From: Eucalyptus grandis
Lineage: Eukaryota > Streptophyta > Magnoliopsida > Myrtales > Myrtaceae
Assembly (NCBI RefSeq): GCF_016545825.1
Contig: NC_052614.1
Coordinates: 61,883,864 to 61,947,863 of the forward strand
Direction: 5' to 3'
Length of the DNA stretch: 64,000 bases
A program made the position numbers and the translations under genes. The notes beneath the pieces are model-generated. The model made no database searches. It was not told the origin of the DNA and worked only from the letters and a program-made list of their open reading frames with translations. Of the stretch, positions 23,358 to 35,100 are shown piece after piece (positions within the stretch are counted from its first letter, which is position 1; each line of letters begins with the position of its first letter).

Positions 23358-25567
23358 ATGTCGTCGAAATCCTTCAAATCTGCTTCAATATTGTTTCAAA
23401 AGAAATCTTCTCTCATTGCTAGTCGTGGGCCTCAGAATGTTCCTGAAGGACCAATGCATTTTGATCTAATTGAAGAAGATTCACCTCAGAGTTCTCCTCA
23501 CCCTTCTACAGAGGAGGAAGTTACTCAAGAAACTAATCCTATTTTAGTAAGAAGGTCTAAGGCACTTCTCAAACACTATAACTTTTTGAAGTTGAGAGGA
23601 AGCCCTATGGACTTCATAAGCAATTTTATGAAAGAAAATGGCTATGGGAATGAAACTTCATTCCTGCGACCCATGGAAAATTTAGGATTGGTTAAGCCTG
23701 GAACTGCAGAAAAGAAATTTTCAAATTTTCCTTCTGATCCTCATTTTGGTTAGAAAATCAGCTCGAAAACAAAGATGATGATGAAAGGATCTTTAAGAAT
23801 TTCCAACCTAAGAATGGAGTTGTAGCTGAAATCATTAGAGAAAGGACAAAACTATTTTGTTCAAAAGAGCACAAGAAAGTTTTTTCTCAAATGCTAAACA
23901 GAGGGGTTATCAACCCTCGCACTGTGGATTTTGATTTTCTGGACTCCATCAAGGTTAACATGAGGGAAAAGTTTGCGAAAATTCAGTTGGAGAAGTTCTG
24001 TGTTGAGACATCGAATGCATACCCCAAATTAATGGCATACTTTTATTCAAATCTATCTGTTTTGGATACTACTCATATTCGCCATCTTGTGTGTGAAAAA
24101 GTCTTTGATGTTGATGTGAATTTGCTGGTTGACATTTTGGGTGTAGAAAGGAGTGGTTTCTTGTCTATTAATGTGTCCAATGCATAGGCCACAAGGTTTT
24201 TAGTATGAGACTGAATTTCTAGTGGGAGTATTACTTACTCTCGAATGCCTCCTTCAAATATCTTGTTGCACAAGATAGTCATCAACTGTATCAGACTCAA
24301 GGTTGCTTCCAAGACTGATGTTTCTAGATTCGAAGCAAAGATCATGTGGGCAATATGCAATGGAGTTACTTTTTCACTCCCTCACACGATCATTCTGAAT
24401 ATGTACAGAATTGTCATGAAAGAAAAATGACAATTGTCTTACTCTGCATTGATAACCAGACTTTTTAGACATTTCCAGATTCAACTACCTTCTCAGTTTC
24501 GTTCCAGAACTCTTGCTCTAATGCAAATTAGACTAATAATGATTTGAAAGATGCGACTAAAAGATCTCTCTAGAGCACTGGAACGTCTAAAGAAAGAATT
24601 TGCTAGCAAAATCAAGCAAGGATCTGCTGCTGAGAAGAAACACAAAGGAAAAAGTGTTGTTTTGAAAACGCCAAAGAGAAAAAGATCTATTCTTCTGCAA
24701 GATGAAGAGGAGGAATATGATGATTTGACAATCTCTGTTATTGCCTTGCGTAATCTTGAAGGTTTTGCTGAGTTAGATGAAGAAGATGAAGATGAAAACG
24801 AGAAGGAACTGGAAGAAGAGAGTGATGATGAAGAGACTGAAGTGGAAGAGACTGACGATGATGACTCAGATGGAGATGTTGGTGTGAACCTAGAACGAGT
24901 TGAGACTGACAAGGAATGAGAAGATACTAGGGAAGTTGATACCTTAGAAATTGAGGAGACTGAAACTGGTAAGCAAATTTGTGCTGGGAAAGAAAAGATT
25001 CAAGAGGAAGAAGTTACCTCTCAGCCTAAAGGCATCAAAACAAGGGGAATAAGTGAGAAAATTCCCATTGTTGAACCTATTGCTAATGATAGAATTAGTC
25101 GATCCCCTCCAAATGTTGAAGATGTATTTGCATCTCATTTCCCTAAAGTCTCACCTGAAGGTCTTGAGAAAGAAACTACTATTCAGGGGAAGCAACAAAC
25201 TATACACGTTCAGATTGATGTTCCTTCACTTCTGGATACTCCACAGGTATAATTCGCTGAAGCTAGTGCCCAAACAGTTATGGAAGCAAACTATCCTCAG
25301 ATAGTAGAACTCCTCTTGGAGATTAAGGAACAACAATATGCTTTGGAGTTTGAAATTTAGAAGTTACATGTTGCTTTCGATTCTACCTCAGAGTTCCTTA
25401 CATGCAAGGTACAATCTCTTGACACTCAAGTTCAAACTTTGAATTAACAAGCTTCATAAACTGTGGCAAAAGTGGAGGCTGTTTATCATTAGTGCCATGA
25501 TAAGCTTGAGGAGACCATGTAGTCTTTGGAGGATTTCCAACTTGTTCATGTTCCTAGACAACCCTGA
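23358..25567 (+). pseudogene. Third ORF of Copia-2 (Sirevirus env-like position)
   Basis: It begins at ATG 23358 (MSSKSFKSASILFQKK) after a long A run near 23226-23249. Open blocks lie at 23358-23753, 23891-24187, 24245-24430 and 24551-24919, and it ends HVPRQP* near 25567. It is homologous to the Copia-1 third ORF throughout, with shared phrases such as DFDFLDS, AYFYSNLS, NILLHKIVINC and SLPHTI. A 24700-24920 tract is extremely acidic (Asp/Glu/Ser). Its function is unknown; broken by several stops and shifts. Confidence 0.72.
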
Positions 25568-25624
25568 TCATTTTTCAACTCAACCTCTTTTTATGCTTGA
25601 TTGACTTTATCTTTTTGTTGCTGA

Positions 25625-25640
25625 CAAAAAGGGGGTGAGA
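25625..25640 (+). other. Internal polypurine tract of Copia-2
   Basis: CAAAAAGGGGGTGAGA, preceded by TGCTGA as in Copia-1 at 12375. It lies about 270 bases before the 3' LTR. Confidence 0.6.
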
Positions 25641-25883
25641 TTACGCAGATTTAAATTTAAACTTTTGACAGTTTGAACTTGTCTTTTGTGGTTGTGTTTT
25701 GAACTTGAACTTGTGGTGTTTGAACTTTAATTGGTATATGTTTTGCAGAACTGTTAAAACTGATGTGTTTTTGTGGATGTAGACTACTGTGATATTCAGT
25801 TCTCTTTATAAATTATTATGTGCTACTAAAGTGTTGTTTTGCTGGATATATGATTAAATCTGCATGAAAGTTTTGTTACTATC

Positions 25884-25897
25884 AAAAATGGAGAGAT
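25884..25897 (+). other. Terminal polypurine tract of Copia-2
   Basis: AAAAATGGAGAGAT directly before the TG of the 3' LTR. Confidence 0.75.
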
Positions 25898-26210
25898 TGT
25901 TGAGAAAACTCCTATTAGGTTTTGAAGTGGACAAAACTTTCATTCTCTTATTCTTATTTTGAGGAATATTAAATTTCCATGTTATATCGTGGAATGTTAT
26001 CAAAATCTATTCTACATCAGAATTCTTTCTCACTCTAACGAATATACAGATTGAACTCAAGTCAAGAGCGAAGATATAATCAGACTTAGGATTATTGATC
26101 GTTCAACAAGGATTCAGTACATGCAAGATATATTTGACCTTTTGGCAGAGAATCTCACTTACCTTTTCTATATATTGATGAAATCAATCATGGATTGGTG
26201 GAATCAAGTT
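25898..26210 (+). repeat. 3' LTR of Copia-2, truncated
   Basis: It starts TGTTGAGAAAACTCC and follows the 5' LTR (3036 onward) for about 310 bases. It breaks near 26206, where sequence of a different LTR begins. The missing two thirds of the LTR are not found to the right. Confidence 0.8.
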
Positions 26211-26211
26211 T

Positions 26212-27594
26212 CTCACCAAGCTTATTTACAACGCTCGGTATGTGATCGCGCCCGTCGTTCTTCCAATCGGAATAGTTTCGGAGTTAGGGTTTGAAATTTG
26301 GAATTTTGAAAAAATCAAGTGGCGAAATCCGATTTTGGAGTCATTGAGTTGTGTATTTTTGTATGAATGATAGTTTAGGGTGTTGTGGAGCCGTGGGATT
26401 TTACGTATTGTGATTTGAGTTTATGGTTTGTCCAAAACAAAATTTCAAAGTTTCCTGCGCGCAGTGAACAGTACGCGTCCAGCAGATTTGGGCTCATATT
26501 TTGTCATTTTTCAGCTTGATTTTGGGACAGTCAAGTTGGGATTCTTGTAATATGTGGCGAGAGCTTTCTATTGACTATAAATATGTTCAGATCGAGGTTC
26601 GGATGAGAAAGTGAAGCCATGATCAAGTTTTGTGCTTAAACTCCGAGTTGCGCATAGCTTGAACAATAGCTTTGGTTATGCGATTTGTTAGTGTGTAGGA
26701 GTCCTTTTGTTAGAGTTAAGGGGTAGTTTAGTCCTTTCATAGTCGCGATAGAGTTTTATTTGATTTTAACATTATTCCTCGGTTATTTGATAGGGTCGTG
26801 AGTTCGACGATACAAGTATCGTCTGTCGTTTGATCATAGACGACAAGGTGAGTGATACTATATTTTCTTTGGTTTTGTAAAATCATGTCTTGAAGTATAT
26901 ATGTATATATATTGAATCGAGAAGAGCATTTTTATTGCATAAAAGCCAGATCGAGCAATTGCTACTATTTGGTTGATTATGAATGTTTGTAAAGCGTGTT
27001 ATATAAAGTTTGTGGAGAAATATATATTAAATTGCTTTGCGATTGATTTAAGGAAAGGTTTATGATGATTTGAGAAATGGGTAGGAAATGGATGATGGGT
27101 TATGTTACAAATGTTATTTGCTCGATTTATGATATTGATTTATGGATTGGATTTCTGGTATTGGAGGATGATTATTTATGCTCAATATGACTGTGAACCC
27201 AGTGAGGGGTTTTTAGGGGTATGCATACCAGGTTTAGGATATCATTCTCGGTCGAGCCACCGGCTTTGTAAGTGGAGACCTTGCCAAGGGGAGTCTTGGT
27301 TGCCCTGTCACAAGATGTTGTGTCATGACCATGGTTAGGTATTGAGCAAAAGATTGGTCAATGGTTGGACCATCGACACATGTTTTGATACGAGATGAAT
27401 CAATGGATAGACCATTGATGTAGTTTTTGATAGAGATTAATCAATGGACTTGACCATTGATATTTGAATCGTGATGGTGGATTTAAATGTGTATTTCCAA
27501 CTTGCATAAATTTTTGCTTAAATGAACGATTCATTCTTGATTTGATATATATATATATATTTAAAGAGTTGGATTATGATTTTTCAATAGTGCT

Positions 27595-27643
<49 letters not shown>

Positions 27644-27823
27644 GTGGTTGCTTACCCCTCTATTTCCAAACCTTTTTAGGTCATTTGGTTAGGATCTAGT
27701 AGGTCAAAGAGTCCTATCGATAAGGACCTTTGGAAGTGGACTTTAGGTATGGTTTGAGGCTGTGTCCTTCGGGTGGAAGGACGGCTGTGTTACCCCCATC
27801 CTTGTAGGATTTGAGGTGTGACA
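26212..27823 (+). repeat. Left LTR of the gene-capturing element, 5' truncated
   Basis: Aligns with 42498-44150 from ctcaccaagcttatttaca to the end ggtgtgaca. The first 200 bases of the right copy (42293-42497) are missing. The sequence includes the phrase gttcgacgatacaagtatcg, an AT microsatellite, and a conserved zone near 27180-27340 that produces shadow ORFs in both copies. Confidence 0.82.
27601..27640. repeat. AT microsatellite
   Basis: A run of about 17 TA units within the left LTR. The right LTR has a CA run at the equivalent place (43879-43908). Confidence 0.9.
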
Positions 27824-27828
27824 TCTTG

Positions 27829-27840
27829 TGGTATCAGAGC
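27829..27840 (+). other. Primer binding site of the gene-capturing element
   Basis: TGGTATCAGAGC five bases after the LTR end. It marks 26212-27823 as a 5' LTR and not a solo LTR. Confidence 0.8.
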
Positions 27841-28058
27841 TTAGGTTATAATCTTTTGGGTGTAGATTTTATGGGACGTTGTGAGGGTGTGTTAGTTTTT
27901 AGCGTGTTAGTCTTTGTCATGTATTAGGATGTAGGTCTTTTCTTTTTTGGGGTCGAAGCTTGTGTAATAATGCTTAAAGTTGTGGAACACCCTACGGGTA
28001 CTATAAAGATCACTGTGACTTGAAGGGTCATAATGTAGAGATTGAGTAAACCCTTGAT

Positions 28059-28287
28059 GTGCCAAGTGTGATAAAGGAGGATGAGTTTGAGGATAAGAAA
28101 TGTTGGGCTGCGAGTCTTCAACTGAGAGAGAGCGACTCGTGGTGCCATGCTTTGTTTGTTGGACAACCAATTTTTGAGTGTGCATATAATAGAAGAGTTG
28201 TTGGTGGAAACTTCATACCAGGATCGCATATAATCGGGATCCTTGAAGACAACACTTGCAAGCTAACTTTTTTAAAACTCCCTAGGC

Positions 28288-28290
<3 letters not shown>
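28059..28290 (+). pseudogene. Fragment of an unrecognised host gene
   Basis: A 77-codon open stretch reads like real protein: WAASLQLRESDSW, then PIFECAYNRRVVGG and LEDNTCKLTFLKLP. It ends in a TA microsatellite that adds a false Ile-Tyr tail. I do not recognise the family. It is on the same strand as the ABCB and PPR fragments and begins about 220 bases after the PBS, so it may be the first piece of captured sequence. Confidence 0.4.

Positions 28291-28350
<60 letters not shown>
28291..28350. repeat. TA then CA microsatellite
   Basis: About 24 TA units followed by six CA units. It separates the unknown fragment from the ABCB fragment. Confidence 0.95.
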
Positions 28351-28398
28351 AAAATAATGAAGTTGCATAATAGATCTGTGTCCCGGGTACAGTGGCAT

Positions 28399-30115
28399 GG
28401 CTATCAAAAATGAAGCAACCAAAGATTTAGGAACTAATGAAATTGCCATATCAAGGATGGCGGTGGCAATGGCAAAGAGCTCTGTTGTGAATGAGAATGA
28501 ATAGGACTCCATCAAGAGCAAAAGAGATGAGAAAGTGGACTCTATTCCATTCAACAAGCTATTCTCATTTGCATATTCTACTGATATGCTATTGATAGTT
28601 GTTTGGGTTGATAGGCGTAGTGGGGAATGGCCTTTCTTTACCACTTATGATCACCTTGTTCAAACAACTGATCAATACATTCGGCTAGAGCTAGGCTAAC
28701 AGTGATATTGTTGCTCTTGTGTCTAAGGTTAAAGCTTTGCAAATATGGATTTTATGGATTGTTACAGAGAAACTCATTTCTTGAAAAGGAAGTTCTTATG
28801 TTGAGATTGTGAAATCTTCAAATACCTCTTAAGTTTATTTGGTGCCTAGGTGTGTTGCGGCGGCATTTCTTTAGGTGTCTTGTTGGAGGGTCATCGGTGA
28901 GCAAACGGCTACGAGAATAAGAGGTCTTGATTTGCAAATTATATTGAGACAAGATGTCGCATTCTTTGAGAAAGAGACTAACACCGGAGAGTTAGCTAGG
29001 AGAATGTTGGCAACACAATTTTCATCAAGGACGCCTCGGGTGAAAAGATGGGGAAGTTCATATAGCTCGGGTTGACATTTGTTAGAGGCTTTGTGATGGC
29101 ATTTATCAAGGGGTGGCTATTGACCCGGGTTATGTTTTTCATGATTCCTCTGCTAGTGACTGTGACTAGAGTCATGTCCCTCGTCATCTCAATATGGCAT
29201 CCCGCGGGCAAAGGCTTATGTAAAGGCAGCAAATTTTGTTGAACAAACAAGTGGTTCAACTAAGATGGTTACATCATTTACTAGAGAGAAATGAGCAATC
29301 GCAGATTATAGCAAATTCCTTGTGAATGCATACAAACGAAGTGTCCACCGAAGCCTACTAAATCTTGGAGGAGTCATGCTCATCATTTTTAGTGCTTTTG
29401 CTTTGGCAATATGGTACAACACGAAGTTGATGTTAGACAAGAGATATAACCGGGACACAGTGATTGATGTGATCATGGCAATATTGATTGGTTCTATGTC
29501 TCTTAGGGAGACTTCTTCATGCATTAGTGCATTTGCTATTGGTTGAGGTGCTGCATAAAAGATGTCCGAGACCATCCGTGGGAAGCCGGAGATCGATTCT
29601 TTTGACACTAAGGGAAAGAAACTAGATGAATTCAATGAGATATTGAGTTGGCGGATGTTTGTTTCGGTTACATAGCCAGGCCCAATGAGCAAACATTCAA
29701 TGGGTTCTCTCTTAGCATCACAAGTGGTACAATTGCCACTCTAGTGGGACAAAACATAAGTAGGAAGTCCATAGTGATTAGTTTCTTAGAGAGATTCTAC
29801 GACCCACAAGCCAGTGAAGTACTTATCAATCGTATTAACTTTAAAGAGTTTCAGCTTAAAAGGATCAAGAGCAAACTTGGGCTTGTTAATTAGAAGCTTG
29901 TGTTATTCGTGTGTAGCATCAAGGACAATATTGTATATGGAAAGGGAGGCACCATACTTGAGATCAAATATATTGTAGAACTTGTGAATGGCTGCCAAGT
30001 TCATATATAAGCTGTCAGATGACTTGAACGCTATGGTTGAGGAACATGGAACTTAGTTGTCTAGGGGCAGAAGCAAACAAAAGCCATAGCAAGAGCATTT
30101 ATGCGCATGCTAGGT
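28399..30115 (+). pseudogene. N-terminal half of an ABCB (MDR-type) transporter, apparently spliced
   Basis: ABCB proteins are plasma-membrane exporters, in plants often of auxin. This copy covers the N-terminus through the first nucleotide-binding domain. It includes VDSIPFNKLFSFAYSTDMLL (28530), RIRGLDLQIILRQDVAFFEK (28910), DASGEKMGKFI and GFVMAFIKGWLLT (29030-29130), SMSLRETSSC (29500), [11 protein letters not shown] (29780) and [19 protein letters not shown] (29830). Walker A is destroyed (GQNISRKS where the family has GQSGSGKS), and the ABC signature near 30055 is degenerate (LSRGR for LSGGQ). There are many stops and shifts. Exon-exon joins run together without visible introns, which suggests an origin from mRNA. 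The second half is absent. Confidence 0.8.
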
Positions 30116-30125
30116 AATCGTAGAT

Positions 30126-30938
30126 ATGAACTTTCAGGTAGGCAAAGAGTCAAGCAGTGTCAAAGCTACGAAAACTGTTGGTTTAGACAAGGGTGATTGT
30201 TTTCTGATGGTGAAACCGCTCAATTTGGAGAAGAATGTGAAGATAGAAATGGGACACCCTTTAGTGAGGAAAGTTTGTCTTCTAGATCAATTTCAGTCAG
30301 TTTGGAACCTAAACCTTGAAGTTCTTTTATTGGACCAATCACCAGTGGTGGCATTGATCTAATCCTATCATGTATTATATTTTGTTAGGGATCTTGAGAA
30401 AGACCAAATTGTATTGAGGCACTAGGAGAATTATTTGGCTCATGCGCCAAAGGTGGATTGTGTGTGAGCCTAAAGGTTTTGGATATTCCAGTTGTCCTAT
30501 AGTAGAGTAGGTCAGTAAGATGTGTCTTGCAGGTTTTGACCTTGATGCTGAAGGCAAGTGTGGAACCTAATTTATCAATATGCAATGTGGTGATGAATGT
30601 CCTCATGGCTAATAGGCTTGAATAGACATATACGTTTCTGGAGAGAGTGCAACTTGTTGGAATTATGCCAAATGTGACTACTTATAACAGTTTGATCAAG
30701 GGTTACTATGATTTGCATCGTGTTGAGGATGCCATGGAGTTGCTTAATGGCATGCCTTCAAATAAGGTTAGTTGCTACCCTGTCATGGATTTTCTATGTA
30801 AGGAGAAGGGATGAAGAAGTGAGGGAGATGCTGCAAAAAAAAAAAAAAAATTTGGTAAGGGCGGTAATTTATTACCAGACCAAGATTACTTATGATCATT
30901 TGGTCAATGTGCTTGCCAAGCATGGTCATGGAGATGAA
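30126..30938 (+). pseudogene. P-class PPR protein fragment, left part
   Basis: Resembles long organellar P-class PPR proteins of the Arabidopsis At1g30290 type. Recognisable pieces are HPLVRKVC (30258), VGIMPNVTTYNSLIKGYY (30655, other frame), DLHRVEDAMELLNGMPS (30710) and ITYDHLVNVLAKHGHG (30885). P-class PPR proteins bind organellar RNA through 35-residue helical repeats. Reading frame changes several times and stops are frequent. An A run near 30835 has slipped. The fragment is cut at 30938 by the Gypsy insertion and resumes at 41187. It follows the ABCB fragment almost directly. Confidence 0.75.
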
Positions 30939-32986
30939 TGTGACATTCTGATTTTCCAATTTTGTTTTGAATTGAATAAGTTGGGCTTTTCATCGACGCA
31001 CCTATAGTTCTTTTCCCTGAGTTGATCACTCACGGCATAACTAGTCTATTAGGTGAAGCCGTTAAGGAATCTAAACGCAATAGACTTGAGAATTCGACCA
31101 GAATTCGACTAGAAATCTAAACACAATAAACTAATCTATCAAATGAAGTAATTAGATTAGTGATTTAATTGTTCAATTATGCATGTTAGGTGGTTAGAAT
31201 AGATTGATTAAGGGCTAATTAGATTGTACTATTTATCTAGATAGGTTCGGAAATTTTCTAAACCCATTTAAGTGGTTAGATTAGCATTTTCAGCCTAAGT
31301 TAGTATTTATTGCATTTAAATTGTATTATTTAATTATTTTTGGTATTTATTTAATTATTTAATATTTTTCAAAAATTATACCGGATAGCTGGTGACCAGA
31401 ATTTCGTGTGATTGCCGTGGCGTGCTTAGTTTATGCAATTGAGTGTAATTGAGTGGTGATTGTGATTTTTGAGTATTTATTCCAAAACTGTGAAATTTTC
31501 ATATTTAATTAGAAAATCCCAGGTGTCGAGTTTTGATGCCGAAAATATTTTTAAAGACTATATCAAATAGTGGGATTTGAACATGAAGGGTATCAATTTT
31601 CCTGATTCAAATTGACTGTGTACCCACACACGATTATTTTTATCTAGTGTTGTTAATACGAAGGAAATAGGCCAAGTCATTATTTTAATTGAGACATTTG
31701 AGTGCAAAGCACAATGTCCTTGGCCGGGATTGATTGATCATGCGATGGCAAAGTGAACCCATCCTCGATGTGTGTCGCTAGGACGTTGCCCCTATATGGG
31801 ATGCCCTTGGACAACGGAAGCCGATCACAGTAGATTCTGGACCGATGCTCCTTCGGGAATGCTGCCCCCAATGTGTGTCGGTGGATGTTGCTGTGCTCAA
31901 AGGAGTGAGACGAAGCTTGGCTATGCTAGAAGACCGATGTGCATCGGTATATTGTGCATCTGTGGGCAGTAATCGAATTGGAACACATGATTGATTGAAA
32001 TTGACACACTGGATTATGGGACAAAATTGTGTGACACGGTATGGGACATGTCATAACAATTTGGTTTATAATCGAGACCCCTGTGTTTGTATGGATTGTA
32101 TTAATTGAATTGATTGATCGATCGATTGTATGGATTTAATTGAATTGATTGATTGATCGATTGTATGGATTTAATTGAATTGATTGATTGATCAATTGAG
32201 TATATGAATTGTGCTAACATGCAGGATGGAAGTGAGGCGAGGTAAGTCCTTTGTCTTGTGTGCATAGACCACCTTTAGGCGTATTTCCTTCCTAGTCGGA
32301 GTTTAGGGGGTGAACTTGCTGAAACATTGTCTCACCCCGTCGTGGGCTCAATCTTTTCAGATCTTTAAATGACAACTCCTCGATACGTTATGGTCAACCT
32401 CGGAGGGTGACTGAGCTAGTTATTGACTACCCTATTCTCGGAGGCCATGGGATCTGGGTCTATGAGCTCGTAGTGACCACTATCTGGGTCAATGGGGGCC
32501 TATCTTAGAGGGTACCTCATTGATTTAGGGCGTGGTTTCGCCGCGGGCTTAATGGATACATAGTGTGTCCCCTCCAGGGTTTTGAGGTCCCAGTTATAGT
32601 GGCAGACGCTGCTTTTGGCGAGGGTACAGCTGACCCTCCTAATGGTGCTGTGGTGGACCCGACGCCCCGGAGCTTGTGGAGTTCGAAGGATCAGTGAACG
32701 AGTTCGACTAGTGTGTCGTAGGACAATTTTCTTTTTTGAGGGCCGATCTTTTGGTAGACAGGCAATTTTTTTTTTTTTTTTATATAAACCTAGTTTGTGT
32801 ATTAAAGTGTGTTTTGGTTGTGAATTTGTTTCTTGCTTTTCTATCCCATGCTTTTTGTTGTCAGGGGTATTGTTTATTCTTTTCTGCATGTGCAATAAAA
32901 TGAATGTGTCGGCGACGCGTCTTGAGACGTCGCAATTTCATCGACCGCCGAGGGATGTGCGCATGCTCAAGGATTGGGGCGTGACA
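30939..32986 (+). repeat. 5' LTR of the Gypsy element, internally deleted
   Basis: It matches the 3' LTR at both ends but lacks about 1.3 kb (right-copy 38105-39500), with the join at about 31105-31150. It contains three near copies of a 45-bp unit with gattgattgatcgattgtatgga around 32100-32200. Confidence 0.88.
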
Positions 32987-32999
32987 TCCCCGCTCGGAG

Positions 33000-33011
33000 T
33001 GGTATCAAAGC
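33000..33011 (+). other. Primer binding site of the Gypsy element
   Basis: TGGTATCAAAGC, one change from the initiator-Met primer complement, 13 bases after the LTR end. Confidence 0.78.
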
Positions 33012-33186
33012 TGGTCAGTAGTTAGAGTGATAAGGTGCGAGGGTTCATGGGATAGTTAGTAGGAATGGCCGTTTTCTTATGCCAATGCATGTGATTGATA
33101 GCTGATTGGTTGATTGTTTGGTGTGATCACTCAGTTTCTAATTTTGTGTGGAATTGGGAAGCAGATTTTTGTAGAGAATCTGCCGT

Positions 33187-34490
33187 ATGAGTGATCAAGA
33201 GCGGAGGGATCCTAGGAAGAGGGCAGTAGCCCTTATGACTCGAGGTAGGACGCCGACAAAGGTCAGTACCCGAGGTGGTTGTGGTAGAGCGCTAGCTTAG
33301 GCCAGCGCTAGTGGAGTAGCACCGCCTCCAATCAGTGTTGGGGTAGCAGCCCCTGGTGATCCAAAGATCGACGGGATCATGCAGGCGTTAGAGATGCTCG
33401 AAACTTTGATGGGGCAGCATGTCTAGAATCAAGCCGCCGCCACTACCATCGCCGCTACTGTCACTGTCAATCTTACTGCCGCTGCCACTACTGAATCCAC
33501 TGTTGCTGCCATAGCCGTTGCCGCACCCTGTTGAGGTTCCACTTGGGGACATGGTTGTTGAGAGAGAGAGAGGCCTATGCATAAGCTCGTTGAGTAGTTC
33601 TTGAAGTTGAACCCGCCAAGGTTCACAAGTGCAAATGATCCCGAAGTTGCATCGCTCTAGATCCAAGACCTGGAGAAAGCCTTTGCATTTCCGATGTGCA
33701 TTGATGAGGAGAAAGTTGTCCTGATAGTATACCAGCTGCAGGGCAACACGAATACTTGGTGTAGGGCCACTAGAGGCACAGTTTTCCCAGAAGGCGTAGT
33801 CTCGGTGTGGAACACCTTACTTAGAGCCTTTAATGGCAAGTACTTTTCTGGCAATGCTTGAGAGCAGAAAACGGAGGAATTCTAGTGCCTCCGCCAAGGG
33901 ATGTCAATGGTAGATCAATATGAGGCTAAGTTTGTGGAGCTATCTTAGTATGCTCCTAGGCTAGTGGAAGACCCTGAAGACAAAGCTCGAAGGTTTATGA
34001 ATAGCCTTCGACTAGAGCTGAAGAATTCGCTGGTGCTATTCGACCTGAATGATTACAGCAAGGTATATGGTCAGGCCTAGTTGATAGAGAGGAACCTGAG
34101 TGAATAGACTGTTGTGTTTGGTTCAAGGTTAAGTTCAGATAGGGATGGAAACAGGTTTGAGAAGAAGCCCATGACCAAAGGAAGGTATCATTCCGCCTAA
34201 TAGGAATGGTGGAATTGGAAAGTCAGCGCCGAGTCAGAATGGCGCGTGTCGCTTCTGCAAAAGGCGACATGGATCGGCCTCATGCCATTTTAGGATGGGT
34301 GCTTGCTTTGAGTGTGGCTAATAGGGTCACTAGGCTAAAGACCGTTCTAGAAAGTCGAGGGGACTATTGTAGTTGCCGCCGCTGCCACCCATGGGTCAGA
34401 ATAGAGGGTTCGTGCCGCAGATTGCACAATAAGGTGGAATGAACAGACCTCCAGCACAAGGAAGAGTGTACACCATCATGAGAGTATAGG
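33187..34490 (+). pseudogene. Gypsy gag, interrupted
   Basis: It opens MSDQERRDPRKRAVALMTRG at 33187. An Ala/Thr-rich region (33425-33530) is followed by the retrotransposon-gag domain with LNPPRFTSAND near 33610, WCRATRG near 33760 and KFVELS*YAPRLVEDPE near 33930. The CCHC knuckle near 34310 is broken (CFECG**GH*AKDR), with two stops inside, one after, and the last Cys changed to Arg. Many Q or W codons have become TAG or TGA, a pattern expected from C-to-T decay. Confidence 0.8.
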
Positions 34491-34494
34491 TAGA

Positions 34495-34798
34495 GGGCTC
34501 GCTTGATGTGATCACATGTACAGTTTTGCTAAATGACCATGCTACATATACTTTATTTGACCCTAGTGCGACTCATTCGTTTATAGCTGAGCAATTTGTT
34601 AAGATGGTAGGATTGAGTCCTGAGTTGTTGGAGTCAGTGGTTAGCATATCTACACCATTAAAGGATAAGGTGTTAATTGTATTGGGTTGTCTTGGTTGTA
34701 AGTTAGTGATTAGTGAGCGAGAGGGGAGGATAGATTTGTTAGTCCTAGCCATGTATGATTTCGATGTGATAATTGGCATGGACTGGCTCACCAAGTAA
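34495..34798 (+). pseudogene. Gypsy aspartic protease
   Basis: An open stretch of about 100 codons with LFDPSATHSFIA near 34555, where the family motif is DSGATHSF, so the Ser-Gly after the catalytic Asp is altered. It ends DVIIGMDWLTK, typical of the end of the Gypsy protease, followed at once by TAA. Confidence 0.82.
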
Positions 34799-35100
34799 TG
34801 AGCTAAGATGGACTGCTATCATGCAGCGATTCAGTTTAACCCGTTAGCAGGTGAAAGTTTTGAGTTTATTGGGAGTCGAGGAGGACCCGCGATTACCTTA
34901 ATCTTGTCGCTTGAGGCAACCAGTTTGTTAGATGGGGGTTGCTAAGGTTACCTAGCGATTGTCGTGGATACAACAGTTGAGGAGTTGAAGATCGAGGACA
35001 TCGCTGTAGTGCAAGAGTTTCCAGACATGTTCCTGAAAGAATTGCTAGGACTACCGCCAGAGAGAGAGAGAGAGAGAGAGATTGAGTTTGTGATTAAGTT

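Larger units (their letters stand above)
3036..26210 (+). mobile_element. Copia-2: decayed Sirevirus-like Copia retrotransposon, split by nested insertions
   Basis: Its parts in order are: 5' LTR (3036-3665 continuing at 17678-18058), PBS 18061-18072, gag 18126-19842, pol 19864-22938, a third ORF 23358-25567, polypurine tracts, and a truncated 3' LTR 25898-26210. Opening bases of the two LTRs match (gagaaaactcctattagg). The 5' copy starts TATTGAG where the 3' copy has TGTTGAG. The solo LTR and Copia-1 at 3666-17672 are younger insertions. The right end is cut by the join to another element at 26211, so no target duplication can be checked. All ORFs carry stops and frameshifts, and the element cannot be autonomous. 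Confidence 0.85.

Noticed and set aside
27102..27338. ORF with a twin at 43371-43631 as a small gene family
   Set aside because: Equivalent positions in the two LTRs of the gene-capturing element.
28282..28644. ORFs with long Ile-Tyr runs
   Set aside because: Translation of the TA microsatellite.
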